Below are positions 1-12,270 of a stretch of DNA of 64,000 nt, in pieces (the stretch's first letter is position 1; each line of letters begins with the position of its first letter). Source of the stretch: Alligator mississippiensis. Its lineage: Eukaryota > Chordata > Crocodylia > Alligatoridae. The notes under the pieces were generated by a model. That model made no database searches. It saw only the letters and a list, made by a program, of their open reading frames with translations, and was not told where the DNA came from. Both the position numbers and the translations under genes were made by a program. The stretch is from the NCBI RefSeq assembly GCF_030867095.1, contig NC_081831.1, positions 20,312,001 to 20,376,000 on the forward strand. Reading direction: 5' to 3'.

Positions 1-441
1 GCTCACTCTTTTAGACCTGCAGGCTAAATGACTGGCACAGGGCTGTACCATGGGCTGGATTAGGCCCTGTGTTGTCTCTGCCTGACCCTGAACATCCAGA
101 TTAGGACCTGTGCCATCCCTGGCCAATCCCACATGCTGGGATCAACTCCATGCTGTCCAGCATGCAGGTCAATGGTATCCATCCTGCAGGACTCCCCACA
201 GATCCAGAAATTTGTCAGCAGTGGCATAGTGCCACTGCTCCAGCACTACAACATTTTTCCCTGTGGGAAGTCCTGCAGGCCAGATGATCCCACACTGGAG
301 GCTAGATCTGGTCTAAAAGGCAAGGGGTTGAGCACTGCTGAGCTAATGGGAAATTGCTCTCAGCAGTGTGGGGCCCAGGATACGCAACTGGGCAGTTCTG
401 ATTCCATCCAGTAGGGGGCAGCAGGGGCACATACTCAAGCC
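1..441. other. USP43 intron 2, no gene seen
   Basis: This stretch lies downstream (minus-strand sense) of USP43 exon 2 and inside intron 2. Short phrases such as 'ggctggattaggccctgtg' and 'ccagattaggacctgtgcc' recur and resemble worn hAT-type repeat sequence. A 93-codon open frame at 133-414 has no recognisable domain or splice context. No exon 3 of USP43 is visible, so it lies beyond the left edge of the window. Confidence 0.4.
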
Positions 442-1306
442 CAGGAGTGGGCAAAATATGGCCCGCAGGCTGGATTAAGCCTGCAGAGGGACTTTGCCTG
501 GACAGGGGCGAGTTCCTTGGTACCGCCTAGTCCGTGGCACATCCCACCGCCCCTTGGGCACCCAGTGGGGCTGGGGCGGCTCCACAGCTAGACTGCCTTT
601 CTAGGCAGCTCTGGCAGTGACAGCTCCTTCTGGCGGCTGCCACTGCTGGCCCCTGCCCCGTGGTAGTGGTGGGGACCTGTGCACACAGCCCCAACCCTGG
701 CCTGCCCCAGACTCGGCCCGGTGGAACAGACCAAATCAGGACCAGCCGGAACCAGTGTGCACCACCCCAACCCAGGCCCACCCCATTCCTGCTCCAGACT
801 TGCCCACTCACGCTGAGCAGCAGCAGCTGGCCAGAAGCTGCTGCTTGATGTGGGGGAAAAGTAGCCCCTCCGCTTTGTCGCTGCTGGGCCCTTCTTGTGC
901 AGCCGCCCAGAGCATGCACCCAGGCTGCCTTGCAGCTCCTCTGCACTGCCACGGCTGAGCAGCCCGGAGGCAGCAGTGAGAGCAACAGAGGAGCCACAGG
1001 GAAGCCCAGGCACAGGCTCCAGGCAGCTGCAGCAAGAGGGGCTTGGCAGCAGTAAGTGGGGACAGGCCACTTTTCCCCTGCACCGAGAACAGCAGCTTCT
1101 CCTCGGCCAGTGCTCAGCGTGGGCAGGTGGTCCGGACTGGAAACAAGGCAGACTAGGGCTGGTGCTGTGCACTGTTGGTGGTGGTGGGAAGGAGATGCAG
1201 GGCACACAGGCTCTGGGGTGTTGGGGGGGGGCATTTCTGACCAGCCCATGGCAGCTCCCCAGAACTGCTTAGGCGGCCCGCAGGCCCAAATAACTGCCCG
1301 CCCCTG
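442..1306. mobile_element. Non-autonomous hAT-like element (MITE)
   Basis: The left end reads CAGGAGTGGGCAAAATATGG. The right end, read in reverse complement, starts CAGGGGCGGGCAGTTATTTG. These are matching terminal inverted repeats of the CAGGGGTGGGCAA type typical of hAT elements. The flanking octamers ctcaagcc (434-441) and ctgtagcc (1307-1314) agree at 6 of 8 positions, as expected for an aged 8-bp target duplication. The interior is GC-rich and carries long open frames on both strands, but none looks like a transposase. It sits in USP43 intron 2, only 88 bp from the exon 2 donor side. Confidence 0.65.
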
Positions 1307-1394
1307 CTGTAGCCATTAGTCTATCCCTGTACTGCATTGAGGAGAGGAAGAAAGAGTCACTTTTCCAGTCACCCCCAAGGCTGGGGACACTGAC

Positions 1395-1535
1395 CTTTGC
1401 TGCCATCCTGGCCTTCTGGCTGGGTGACGAAGAGCCCAGGTCCTCATGCATTCTGTCCAGTAACCAGAGCAGGAACTCCAGAGCGTCATGCTGTGAATTT
1501 CCACGGAACTGAGAGCCATATTTGGAGACAATATT
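1395..1535 (-). CDS. USP43: USP43 exon 2 (ubiquitin carboxyl-terminal hydrolase 43)
   Basis: This 141-nt, phase-0 exon encodes 47 residues. It opens with NIVSKYGSQFRGNSQHDALE and continues with FLLWLLDRMHEDL, which I recognise as the part of the USP catalytic domain just after the Cys box in USP43. The acceptor is ...cttgcgttgcag and the donor is AAG|gtcagt. The exon follows exon 1 directly in frame: exon 1 ends ...SVQFK and human USP43 continues with a closely similar NAVSKYGSQF. USP43 is a cysteine protease that removes ubiquitin from substrates. The tail (SPSQKARMAAK) is less conserved than the start. The frame stays open past the donor, so the exact 3' boundary is an inference from the splice consensus. 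Exon 3 onward, with the His and Asp boxes, is outside the window. Confidence 0.9.
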
Positions 1536-1827
1536 CTGCAACGCAAGACACGGACAGAAGATTGGCTTTAATTTCAAATATCCACTAGGTAATGGGCGAG
1601 CTCACAGTGGGGGAAAAGGGATAATGGACAAAGGCCATCTCCTATGCAAACACATCACCTTAATCAGATCTTGGCACATCCTGCAAGTTAAGCAGGAGTG
1701 GGAATGTCCAGGGCACCACAGGGTGTGTTGCTAGTGACCCAGTGGGTGCACTTTATCCTGCTGTATCTGTGCTGCTGTGGGGCACTGAATGGCTGGAAAG
1801 AGATCTGGACTCTGCCTAACTGTAAGG

Positions 1828-2440
1828 CAGGGGCAAGCAATTATTTGGCCCTGCAGGCCACATAGGTAGCTTTGGGGAACTGTTGTAGGCCGGTCAGCAA
1901 CCCCCCGCCCCCTTCCCAACAGCCCAGAGCCCGCATGTCCTGCGGGTCCTCCCTGCTACCTCCACCAGAGCTCACCAGCAGCTGAGCACACAGCCGTAGT
2001 CCACCCTGCACAAGACTTGCCCCGGCCAGAGCAGACCAGCTGGTAGCCACACATGCAGCCCTGCCCCCACACCACCAATGGTAAGTGGCAGCTGGGCAGA
2101 AGCTGCTGCTGGATACGGGGGAAGTGTCAGGGGTCAGGTCTTGAGCAGGTGCAGGGCAGGCTGGGCTAGGACCAGGGCTGGGGCTGCGAGCACAGGTCCC
2201 CACCAGTCTCCATGGGACCGGGAGCTGGTGGTGGCCGTGGCAGTGAGAAGCCGCCACCTCTTGGACTGCTTAGAAATAGAATCCAGTCGCGGAGTCACCG
2301 CTGGTGCTCCTGCATGCCCAGGGAGAGGTGAGATGTGCCATGGGCCAGACGATGCTTGGGACTGAAGGACCCACCGCAGGCTGGACAAAGCTCCTCCGCA
2401 AGCTCAATTCAGCCCACGGTCCATATTTTGCCCACCCCTG
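1828..2440. mobile_element. Second hAT-like MITE
   Basis: The left end is CAGGGGCAAGCAATTATTTGG. The right end, reverse complemented, is CAGGGGTGGGCAAAATATGG, which matches the ends of the element at 442-1306. Flanking octamers ctgtaagg (1820-1827) and ctctaaac (2441-2448) share 5 of 8 bases, which is weak but compatible with an old target duplication. No transposase frame was seen. It lies in USP43 intron 1, about 290 bp upstream of exon 2, so exon 2 sits between two related elements. Confidence 0.6.
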
Positions 2441-3599
2441 CTCTAAACCTAACCTTTATTTTCCTCAAGGCTAAAGAGTTGACCCAGCTCCACCCAAATC
2501 CATAAATTTCTCTCTACCACTTCCATCAAATGGATTTTCCTTCCCCACTCCCAGAAAGCACCAGGTTCCTAATGACACTGGCTCAGAACAGCTGCTGTAA
2601 CTTACTCCAGAGACAGGTGAGGGATGAGGGTTTGGGGATCTGGACAACTGGGCACCTAAGAATGAAGCTCCTATCACAAGCACATGGCCCTAGATACCAT
2701 CTGACTGCTGGCTAAACCAGAACTTGTGGTCTTGAGGCAAGGTGCCCTGAAGCCCCTTCCCAAGGACCCAGACCCTCCCCTTATTGTCTCTTCACCAAAT
2801 TGTTGGGGTCTTCACCTTGGAGAGCAACTCTTTGTAATGGGAAATAAAATATGGGACAATCATCCCTGATGCTGGTGACACCTGTTCAATGACTCACTAC
2901 CCAAAATGTCACCCACCATGGAGGTCCCAAACAAATAATAAAGCTGGTAGTCAACTGTTGGCCATCCAGAGAAAGCAATTCCAGGCTGGTAAATTATTCC
3001 TCTAATTAATAGAGCCTCTCTGCCCATCCTGACTGCTTACCTTTATCTCACAGTGGCATCTCAACTTGCCTGAATGCTTGGCACATAACTCAGTGCTCCA
3101 AGGCAAATTAAGCCTTTGAGTTTCACTGTCAGTACCACCGGGCGGCAGGTGTTCTGGCTTATGGAGGAAGCCAGACTCTTCTTTGAGGCTGTTTGCCAAT
3201 ATAGGGAATATTTTAAGGGAATAATTATCTCTGTTACAAGAGGAGTTTCATTATGACTGCATAATTCCAGCCCACCACCATTCAAGTGTCTGCTGCCACT
3301 GCACATCTAGAACATGCAGAGCATGTTCCCTTCCATGCTCCTGACTGGGATTTGATATGATCCCCAGAAAATCCAGGACAGACTTTGCACTAAGACCAGC
3401 GCACCAGGACTCTGGGAGGTCAGTTAGTACAGTGCAGATGCCCATGCAGGGCAAACAAGCTCTGGAGAGAGAACAGTACATTTCTGTCACAACCAGTATC
3501 ACTTCCATGCCCAGAGGAAATCAGATGCCTACTGTTCTAGGTGCCACATGCATATGGAGGAAGCCCCCACCCCAAATACCTTACAACCCACTAGCAGAT

Positions 3600-3745
3600 A
3601 CTAACTAAGGCACTACTTTTTGGCCATTTTGCAGCCAGGACCCTGAGATTAAGCGATTTGCCCAGTCATACAAAGTCAGTAGCAGAGCAAGAAACTGAAC
3701 CTGCATTTCTCAAGCCCCCAACCAGGGTCTACAAGGGAAACTATC
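3600..3745 (+). repeat. MIR-type SINE relic
   Basis: The run 'ccattttgcag...ggaccctgagattaagcgatttgcccag...aaagtcagtagcagagc' follows the MIR core pattern: fraction of 'attttacag', then 'ttaagtaacttgccc', then 'agtggcagagc'. It is diverged, and its ends are approximate. Confidence 0.55.
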
Positions 3746-4309
3746 TTGCTCTTTGGTCAGACTTGAAGTTTTAATTTAAGAGCTCCTGGTCCCCAAGAAC
3801 ATCAAGTCACTGACCTTCTCAGGCCAAGAAAGTTGCACAGCCAGACCTGTCCCTCCCTGCGAGTGGTGGAGCCTAAAACTTCCTACACTTCCTTCCGAGG
3901 CTGAATAATGAGCCATTTTCTAGACACTGTTACACTCTCGTTAAGTGTGGCACTTGAAAAACCAAGGCAGGGCTGCCAAGGGCTGAGAAATCTTCAGCAA
4001 AAGCACATGTGGCAGGGCCTGTGCCAACCAGAAAACAAAGCACCGGCCTTGTAAAAGCAAGCAGCTGTGCTGAAACACTGCCACACTGCTCAAGAAATTA
4101 ATTACCGAGCCGCTGACACCCAGCAAAATCCAGCCAAGTCAGACAGCCCTGCTCCCAGATTCCCCCCTTTGAAGGGAACCGCGCGCTGGCAAGAGGTTCC
4201 ACACTAGCATCCCCAATGTCAAAGCACAACCACTACCCAGCAAGTGAGCACATAACAGAGGCAAGAATCACACCTGGCCAGGACTGTGCTCCTATCCAGC
4301 TGCATGCTT

Positions 4310-4410
4310 CCAGGCTGTGAAGAGCTGTGGGCTGATCTCTTCCCCTCTGTGCCTTTATTTCCCCACCTATAAGATGAGGATAATGAAACTACCCAGCAAT
4401 CAGTTACTGT
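4310..4410 (-). repeat. MIR-type SINE relic
   Basis: The plus strand reads 'ctctgtgcctttatttccccacctataagatgaggataatgaaactaccc' (given in part). This is the reverse complement of the MIR core 'aaatggggataataacagta'. Short and diverged. Confidence 0.5.
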
Positions 4411-5212
4411 GATAGCTCAGGAGATAGCACCAACCACCCACAGTTATCAGTACAGTCATTTCAGTTTCCATATTAAAAAGCCTTCTTCCCTCTATAGCTT
4501 GCTCACAGGCAGGGAAATCCTGCCCTGCCCCTCCATCTCCCTCTCTTCTACTTTGCTGCACCCTCTTTGGCCTAAACACACCTGTCAGCCCCTCTGAAAA
4601 GATAGCAACATCCCAGCAGGAGTCTAACAACACCACTGTCCATACAGACCTGCTCTGCGCTCGTCTCCTGGCACTCCAGCCCTTTCCCCTCAGGCCTGGT
4701 ATAACCTCTTACCATGACCTAGCTGCTAACATCCTGGCAATGGCCAGGCTGAATTTAGCTCAGTGCTCAGAGAGGCACCCTGGGTGCTGTAGCAAGGCTG
4801 TTGTTCAGTAGCTCCTCAAACTGAAGTTGCATGATTGGCGAATCTGGGTAATGAAGCCATCCCCAATTAGAGCACTGATCAGCTGATGGCCTTGCAGCTG
4901 CCTTAGCAGCTACTAATCCCCTAAAGGTGCACTCCTGCCCAACCCACAGCATGGAGACAGTCCTGAATTTTCCCACTTCCTCTCTCATACACTCTGGCTG
5001 CAGTCAGCTCCATCTTTCCAGAGAGACCGAGACCATCCCACAAGACCCTCCCCAAAACCACTGGAGACGCAGCAGTGTTCAGCCCTCATGTTTTCCAGAT
5101 GTACCTCACCATGCCAAATTCCCAGCCCTGAAGAGTCTGGGTATCTACAGAGTGGCAAAGCTTTCAGTGTCCTCAGTGGGCAGCCTGCACTAGCACTGCC
5201 TGCAATTCTTAG

Positions 5213-5630
5213 TTAAACTAAGAAACCGGAATTCATTTGGCCCCTGGCACCAAGCAGGAGGGAGGCATAAATGAAAACCTGCAGTGAAATGACTCAAGGC
5301 AACTGTAATAAGGCTCACAGAGCGGGCAGGGCTCCTCTGTCTTCTACCTGGCAACACACTCGATCAAAACCACTGTAGCCAGGTCAACATGACCAGCGGG
5401 GGCCAGATCAGAACTGCCAAGGCAAGGCCCAATCCCTTGAGCCAATTTACACCTGGATGAGAGTGCACATAGTGTCTTGGACTGTACAGGACACCCCAAC
5501 CCTTCTCCCACTCCTTGCCACCCAAGTCACCCTTGGAAAACAGGGCCTGCTTGGCAGAAACTAAACTAAAACCCCAGAATTCATTCAGCCCCTGCACCAG
5601 TTAACAATGAGGCATGAATTCCAGCCAGCC
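5213..5630 (+). repeat. Weak local duplication
   Basis: Two stretches about 350 bp apart (about 5213-5275 and 5564-5628) both run as 'aaactaa...gaattcatt..gcccctg.cacca...gaggcat.aa'. They may be two copies of one dispersed repeat or an imperfect tandem duplication. I could not classify the family. Confidence 0.35.
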
Positions 5631-7404
5631 ACTACAACCAGCAGGTCGGTCTCACCACTGACGGACAACATATGAATTGCCGTCACAGCAGGAATGAATT
5701 TGCCCTGTATAACTATCAACAGGGGCACTGGAGAAGGAGCAGCACTGGGGAAAGGAACATTTCTGAACCTCCTGTAGACATGGGGACGTGCAGAGTGCAG
5801 GTTAGCAAAGAGATGAGACCCAATGTGGCCCTTCGGGCTTAACATGCTAGACACAAGGAGAGGGCTGACACGAGGCTGATACAGCATGGTCAAGTGCACA
5901 AACCAGTGTGCCTCAACCCTCAAATACAGCCTACCCCCTGGTATCCTGTCTCTAGACTCACCCTGTGACCTCCCACAGCATTGGGGGCTGGTGCTTTGCT
6001 TGCCCTGCCATACTTACAGTCTCTACTGTACAAATGTGGACTAGGATTTTTCAAAGGATAGTCACTTGGCTAAATTTGGGCAAATTTTCAAACTTGGTGC
6101 ACCCTGACAGAAGGCCATTTCACTGCCAAATTTCAAAATCCCTGCTCTAAACCATTGGGATGCTGGAGCTGTTAAAAAATAGTGGTCCAAATGTTTTATT
6201 ATGAGGCAAAATAGTATGCTTTTCCCAGCATTGCTCTGAAGTGGTTGAACCATTTGAACTGAAACCTTTTGAATTCCACCTGAGGCAGATACCAGCAGGA
6301 AAAATAGCCCAAATAGTTACCATTTAGCAAAGTTATAAACAACTGAAAACAGAACGTTAACGAGAACTGCCAGAACCTGGACAGCAGGGCAGCACTATGT
6401 TTCATACTGCACTGATGGTAATGCAGGACTGGAAGGTGCTCAAGTACTAAGTATGGTGATTAACATGTCACATAAGGAGCCCTTTTCCTGGACTTTCTTG
6501 AGTTACAAGTAATCTTTAAGGTCACTAGAGCAGAAAGAAGTTGGGGTGGGGGAAACATTTCTTTGAGTTTGTTTCTTTGTGCACTGAAGCACACTTCGGG
6601 TGAAATACTATTATCCTTTGTGCACCTAAGTGGTACTTACCAAGTGGTATAAGTGGCTTTTTGGCACATGTGCCCAGTTTGCAATTCTATTACCCCTTTA
6701 ATGAGGATGCATAAGCATACATGTATATACTGAGAAAGCTCAGTAGGCCATACACTGCCTAGGCAGGTATGTGGCTATGTGAACACACCCAGTAGCTTTG
6801 AGCACTGACTTAAAGGGGGCACAGCCCTACTAGGCTGCAAAAGTCTTGGCTGTCCCTTGCTGCTGGCAACAGGAATCAGGGGCACTCAGGGAAGGGGTAG
6901 GCACCGTGGGTTGTGAACCAAGGGCAGAAGTCACTCAAAGCTACTGGGGGCTTGTGTCCCTCATTCCTTCATGAGTCCCAGTTTCCTCAACCTCACACCA
7001 CCTGGGAGACATCACTGCTGCAGAGGCAGGTGTTAGTAAGATCTGCAGCCAGGAGCTTAATGAAGCCCCTACTGCAACTGCTACCTTTAAATCACTAGGC
7101 GGATGGGACAAGTCAGGTGAGGATTGAAAGGGTCTGCTGTGTTAATCCCCTGGCTGCTGGCTATGTCAACACCTCTCCCTCACAGCATCTTCCCACAAAC
7201 TTGAGTTAGTGCTCTGACCACAACCCCTGGGGACACATAGATCACAAAACTATAGCTGGACAAAAGCCCATGATTAGTGGATGTTAGGGTCCAGAAGAGA
7301 AGCACAACCACTATCCAGCAAGTGAGTACAGTTTTAATAGTCAGCTTTGCCAGGTTGTGCTTCTCTTTGGTTGAGCTTCCTTTCCAAGTTTTAACCCCCA
7401 GAGG

Positions 7405-7525
7405 CAAGTGATTAGGACACTCACCAAGAAAGATGAAGACCCAGGTTCTAGGCTCTCTTCACTTGGAAGGGGTTTGAACCTGTATCTCTTCGACTGCTGT
7501 AACCACCAAGCCACAGGTTAGGCAT
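7405..7525 (+). repeat. tRNA-derived SINE relic
   Basis: The phrases 'gtgattaggacactcacc', 'gacccaggttct' and 'tttgaacctgtatctc' fit the tRNA-like head of reptilian SINEs, with A-box-like and B-box-like remnants. It is too degenerate to act as a tRNA gene; the cloverleaf cannot be completed. Confidence 0.4.
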
Positions 7526-10095
7526 TGTCCAGTCTTCTTCAGCCTTCCTTTTGAAGCTGTCCCCCTTGGCAGCCAAGAAAAGGAAATACATGGGGCCAAG
7601 AGGAAAAGGACAAGCTAAAGGGCAAGTGGTTCAGCAAGATGGATGCTGCTCTAGAAAGAAGCAGGCCTTGGGTTCCAGTTCGGACCTCTGTTGTCAATGG
7701 TACACTAACTGCTGTACTGCTCTCCATCCAAAACCTCTCAAATGCAAGGTACAGTGGTTCAGCTTCACGAGGGTGCTCCTTCTCCCTACCCCCCCACCCC
7801 GGACTTATACTCAGGTGGGTGCACAACTGCCCAATCAGTGCACATGCTTTACCCATCCGTACTATAAGGGTAATGAAACTGCAAACTGCCCACAAGTCCC
7901 AAAAACACCACTGACGTGTCCTGAAAATGATGACTTGGGTGCACAAAATGAAACAGAATCATGCCCCTTGACTGTACAGGAGAAATCGAGAAAGCTGACC
8001 ACACACAATTTCTCCTTTGCTGAAAAATCCCCTCTGAACACCCAGAAGGTAGCCTTAATACAATGCTTTTAAAACAGGATTAAAAATAAATACATGTCAA
8101 GTCATTCTATCTAAAGGCACCTATATTAGAATATATCCTCCCCACCCCCAGTAATACTCCATTTCAAAATGCTCCAGGTGACCATTCATCTCACCAATGA
8201 GGGATGAATGCAGAGCCTTGGTTTCTGTATACTGCCCCACAGCATCTCTGGCCTTTCAGCTTAGCAAATAACACAGGTGGCTCTAGACTGCACTCCAAGC
8301 TCAGTGTCAGCATAGCACAAATGCAGAGTAAGCCCCCTTTACTCAAAAGGAGTTATCCTGGATTTCTTCTGGGCAACACAAAAAGCAGAATCTGGCACCT
8401 CTATGAATTTAAAAGAAATATGAAGAAATGAGACTTGAAAAACCCCAGTGCTGTTTCAGTGTGGATTTTACTGAGAGGTAACCTGCTAATGCATTTAAAT
8501 CTGAAATGGAAAAGGAAGGAAAACACAAAACTTTCCCCAAGAGAAGCCCTGGGGAAATCTTACATAACTGCTTTCTCAAGGCTTGCTCAAGCACTGCTCT
8601 CCTGCGGGTCCCTCCTCACTTAATGGATCCAGTTAGGATAGCGTATGATTTTCTGCCACTAATGGACTTCTCAAAAGCACCAGTGAGCTGATGCCACTTG
8701 TTTGGGTGATGAGTGGATTACTGCACTCCAGCAGCTGAGCGCTGCGTGCCAGCTTCATACATGTCTCCTGTTATTGACTTCCGATCTTTCTTTGAAGTCC
8801 TTGCCTTAGGGAGAGGCATTTATGACTGGGCAGGGCAGTCCAGCAGGACAAACTGCTCTGCCCAGCTCTGCTCCCAGAGGCTCTTCCTCAGGCGCTGCAG
8901 AGGAGCACTCTCCCAGCTGCCTTCCTGATAGGTGGAGATAGACAGCAACCCTGCATCGCCCTGAACTTCCACTTCTTCCTCAGGCGCCAAGCACTTCCCT
9001 GCTTGTTTCTTACAAACAGAGGAAGAAATTGCGGTTCAGGCTGTTGCCTCACAGGCCATGTTTGTGAAGGATTTCAGCACTGGAGCCCTAAGAAGTCAGC
9101 ACTCACAAGCAGATCCTAACCAGCTGTGCTCAGCTTCCAGCTGCTCCCAGCAGAACCCCAACAGCCAGATTTTCAGATCAGCTCTGATCCCAGAGCATAG
9201 ACATTTCTTCAAAAGCTGGACATTTCACCTGGTACCTAGGCAAGAACCGGGTCCTGAAAAGTTTGGCTTGTGTCCTTCTGCTGTGCAAGGATCAGCACTG
9301 CTCAGTCTAGGGTTCGCGAGATGTGAGGAGACCTGGAAAGGAATGGGAAGGGAACAGACAGATTTGGTATGTAAGCTCCCAGGGCCACATCCAGCTCAGT
9401 AGAGTACAAACAGCTGAGCATGGTCTGACCTGCTTCCCAGTTCCATTGTGCAGGGGCAGCTGGAGCTAAGCGATGCAGGGAATCATTTATGCAGGCCTAG
9501 GTTCACATCCTGAACAGGATGCAAGTGAGAAGAGATAAGGAGGGCTAACTTACCTCTGTTTGCCTGTGGTGAGGAACTAATACAGTTTGATGTTTCCTGC
9601 TCCAAGCAGACCCAGAATTGGCACAGCAAGATCTGCTGCAGTTCAGGATGCAAATGATGAGTCTAATAAAGGCCCAGGATATGAACAAGAGGCCTGACAG
9701 CCTAGAAGAGGAGGATGGTTGATGTTTTCCAGACCACATTTTGTGCCTTCATACAGAACAAGGCTTCACCTCTCTCCAAATGGTAATGGCAAGATCTGCC
9801 CATACTGGGACTCACATGCATGCTGGCTCTTTGAAGTAGCACCATTAAGGTGACCAAGCTGGGCAGTTACATTTATCCCTTTTGGCTGTTGGCCCTGCAG
9901 ACAGCTTGCTGTGTCACTGTCACTCCTCAAATCAATAGCATCTAGGGCATCACTTGGGGTTCGGCTCAGGAGCATCTGCTTGCCTCTACTGAAGGAGCCA
10001 TCGATACATAGCCTTCTCAGCTGCAAGCACTGACTAGTAAATTGCAGACCAGAGCCTATGTTCCCTGAGACTATGAAGTTAAAGTAATACTTTTA

Positions 10096-12270
10096 TAAAA
10101 TCAGAATCAAAGAAGCAGGGCTGGAAGGGAACTCCATAGATCTAGTCCAACCCCTGCCTAAGGCAGGATCATCCCTATCCAAACCTTCCCATATAAATCC
10201 ATGGTCTCTTAGCAAAGTGACAGTCAGCCCTGACAACACAAAACATAACACCCTAACCTGCCACAGGAAAAGCAGGGGGACCATGGCAGCCGAAGTCCTG
10301 CTGCTGTAAGGGTTGTGAACCTACACTCGAGAGATCCCAGGAAAAGGGCCACACCCCCCACCACAGGGGAAGGGAAAAATCCCCAAAGTCCATACTAGTA
10401 TGATCCTGGTGTAAAATGCCTTCCCAGTCCCAAATATGGTTGTTGGTCCAACCCTGAGCAGAGGGGGAAGATCTTCTAGCCAGGAACCTCTGGGTTTAAG
10501 TCCCAGGAGGAGCACTGGCACACCCCAGCCAAATACCCAATGCCTGTGGAAGGCTTAAAAAACCCAAAAAAACAAACCAAAAAAAAACCCAAACACCACC
10601 ACCACACACAACACAGCCTGACATGTGGGGGCAGGGCAGGGCAGGGGGAATTCCCTCCCAGACCCATGCAGCAATCAGCAAAGCCCAGAAGCATAAGAAA
10701 CACCCAGAGCACAACACAAGCATAGTCATGCCTAGATCATCCCTGATCAGCAGCTCTTCGTGAACACCTCCAGTGATGGAGAGTCCACAGCTTCCCTGGG
10801 CAGCCTACTCCACTGCTCACTGTTCTAACAGGGAAGAAGTTTCTAATATCCAATTTAAACCTACTTTGCTGCAACTTCAAGTCATTGGTCCACGTCCTAC
10901 TCTCTGCAGCAAGACAGAATGTGTTTTCCCTTCTTTAAGGCAGCCCTTCAGGTATGTGAAGACTGCTAGCATGTCCCCTCTTAAATACCTTTGCTGCAAG
11001 CTGAACATGCCTAGCTCGCTCAGTTTCTCTCGTATGACTTACTTTCCAAGCCCTTTATTATTTGTGTGGCCCACCTGTGGAGCCTCTCCAACTTCTCCAC
11101 GTCCTTTTTATAAAACACGGGGCCCCAAACCCCGCTCATCTAGAGTACTGTGCACAACAGGGGGGTTCATCCCTGTTACTGGGGACAGACTGCAAGACAG
11201 AGCTGAAGGGCTACCCTTTAAGACTAGGACTTTTCAGCCATAAGGGGTGAGAAAAAAGACAGCGAGATGTTAATGTCCATCTCCTATGCAGGACCCGAAG
11301 ACACAAAAGTAGACTTATAGAGTCTGTGACCTATCAAGACTCCCAGGTCCTTTTCCACAGCACTGCCATGCAGCAAGGTGTCACCCATTTTGTAATTGTA
11401 GTTTTGATTATTCTTCCCAAGGTGTCGCATCTTGCACTTGTCTGCATTGAATTTCACCCTGTTGGCTCCAGCCTAGCTTTCCAATCTGTCAGGATTCTTC
11501 CAAATGTTACTCCTATCCTCCATGTTCACAATCCTCCACAGTTTCACGTCACCTGCAAACTTGCTCAAGAAGCTTTCTATTCCAGCATTCAGGTCATTAA
11601 TAAACACACTGAACACACTGGGCCCAGGACAGATCTCTGTGGCACTCCATTCAAAGCCACCTGCCACTCTAACATGGATTCATTTATTATTACCCTTTGC
11701 CTAAGGCTATTGAGCCAGTTTCTCCATCCACCTCATAGTAGTTTTCTCCATCCCAAGTCTCCAATATGTTTATGAGAAGTTCATGTGGGGCCCTGTCAAA
11801 AGCCTTGCTGAAGTTCACCGCATCACCTTCATCCAAAGTAGTTACACTGGTCAAAGAAGATGATCAAGTTTTTGTTTGACATGATTTGTTCTTAGTAAAA
11901 CCATGACGGCTACTTGTGATCCAACTTTCCTCCTCTGGATGCTTGCAAATGGCCTTCATTCAGATATACTCCAGTAACTTCTCAGGTACTGAGGTGAAGC
12001 TAACCAGTCTGTCCTTTTTGCCTTTTTTTAAAGAAAGGCACTACATGACCTCTATTACAGTCCTCTAGTACCACACCATCTCCCGCAACTTCATGAATTT
12101 CATTGCCAAGGGCTCTGAGATCTGCCCTGCCAGTTCCTTCAGCACCCTGGGACGGAGTCCATCAGGCCCTGCTGACTGAAGTTTTCAGACCTTCAAAAGT
12201 TCTCTGGCTTTCCTGTTAATCTGTTCCTTCAGCTTGTCCCCTTCCTTGTCCAAATAATCCTTATTATGCA
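10096..12270 (-). mobile_element. CR1 LINE, 5'-truncated and degraded
   Basis: The plus strand begins with the reverse complement of a CR1 3' end ('agggctggaagggaactccatagatctagtcc' region). It continues through a CR1 3' UTR and then a decayed reverse-transcriptase frame. At 11473-11667 the minus strand still encodes a block with 'SVFINDLNAGIESFLSKFAGD', where the catalytic FADD box has become FAGD. Stops and frameshifts interrupt the rest. CR1 elements are non-LTR retrotransposons that copy themselves from RNA; this one is dead. It lies in USP43 intron 1, in the same orientation as the gene. The 5' limit is approximate. Confidence 0.75.

Larger units (their letters stand above)
2441..10095. 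other. USP43 intron 1, left part: no gene seen
   Basis: Non-coding intron sequence on the USP43 (minus) strand. It holds the SINE relics listed separately and a weak local duplication near 5.2-5.6 kb. The open frames here, including one of 173 codons at 7551-8072, show no known domain, codon bias or splice context. Confidence 0.6.

Noticed and set aside
527-1249. 240-codon minus-strand frame
   Set aside because: It lies wholly inside the hAT-like MITE, has several overlapping rival frames and shows no transposase motif.
7551-8072. 173-codon plus-strand frame
   Set aside because: No conserved motif, no splice context and no repeat ORF identity; most likely chance.
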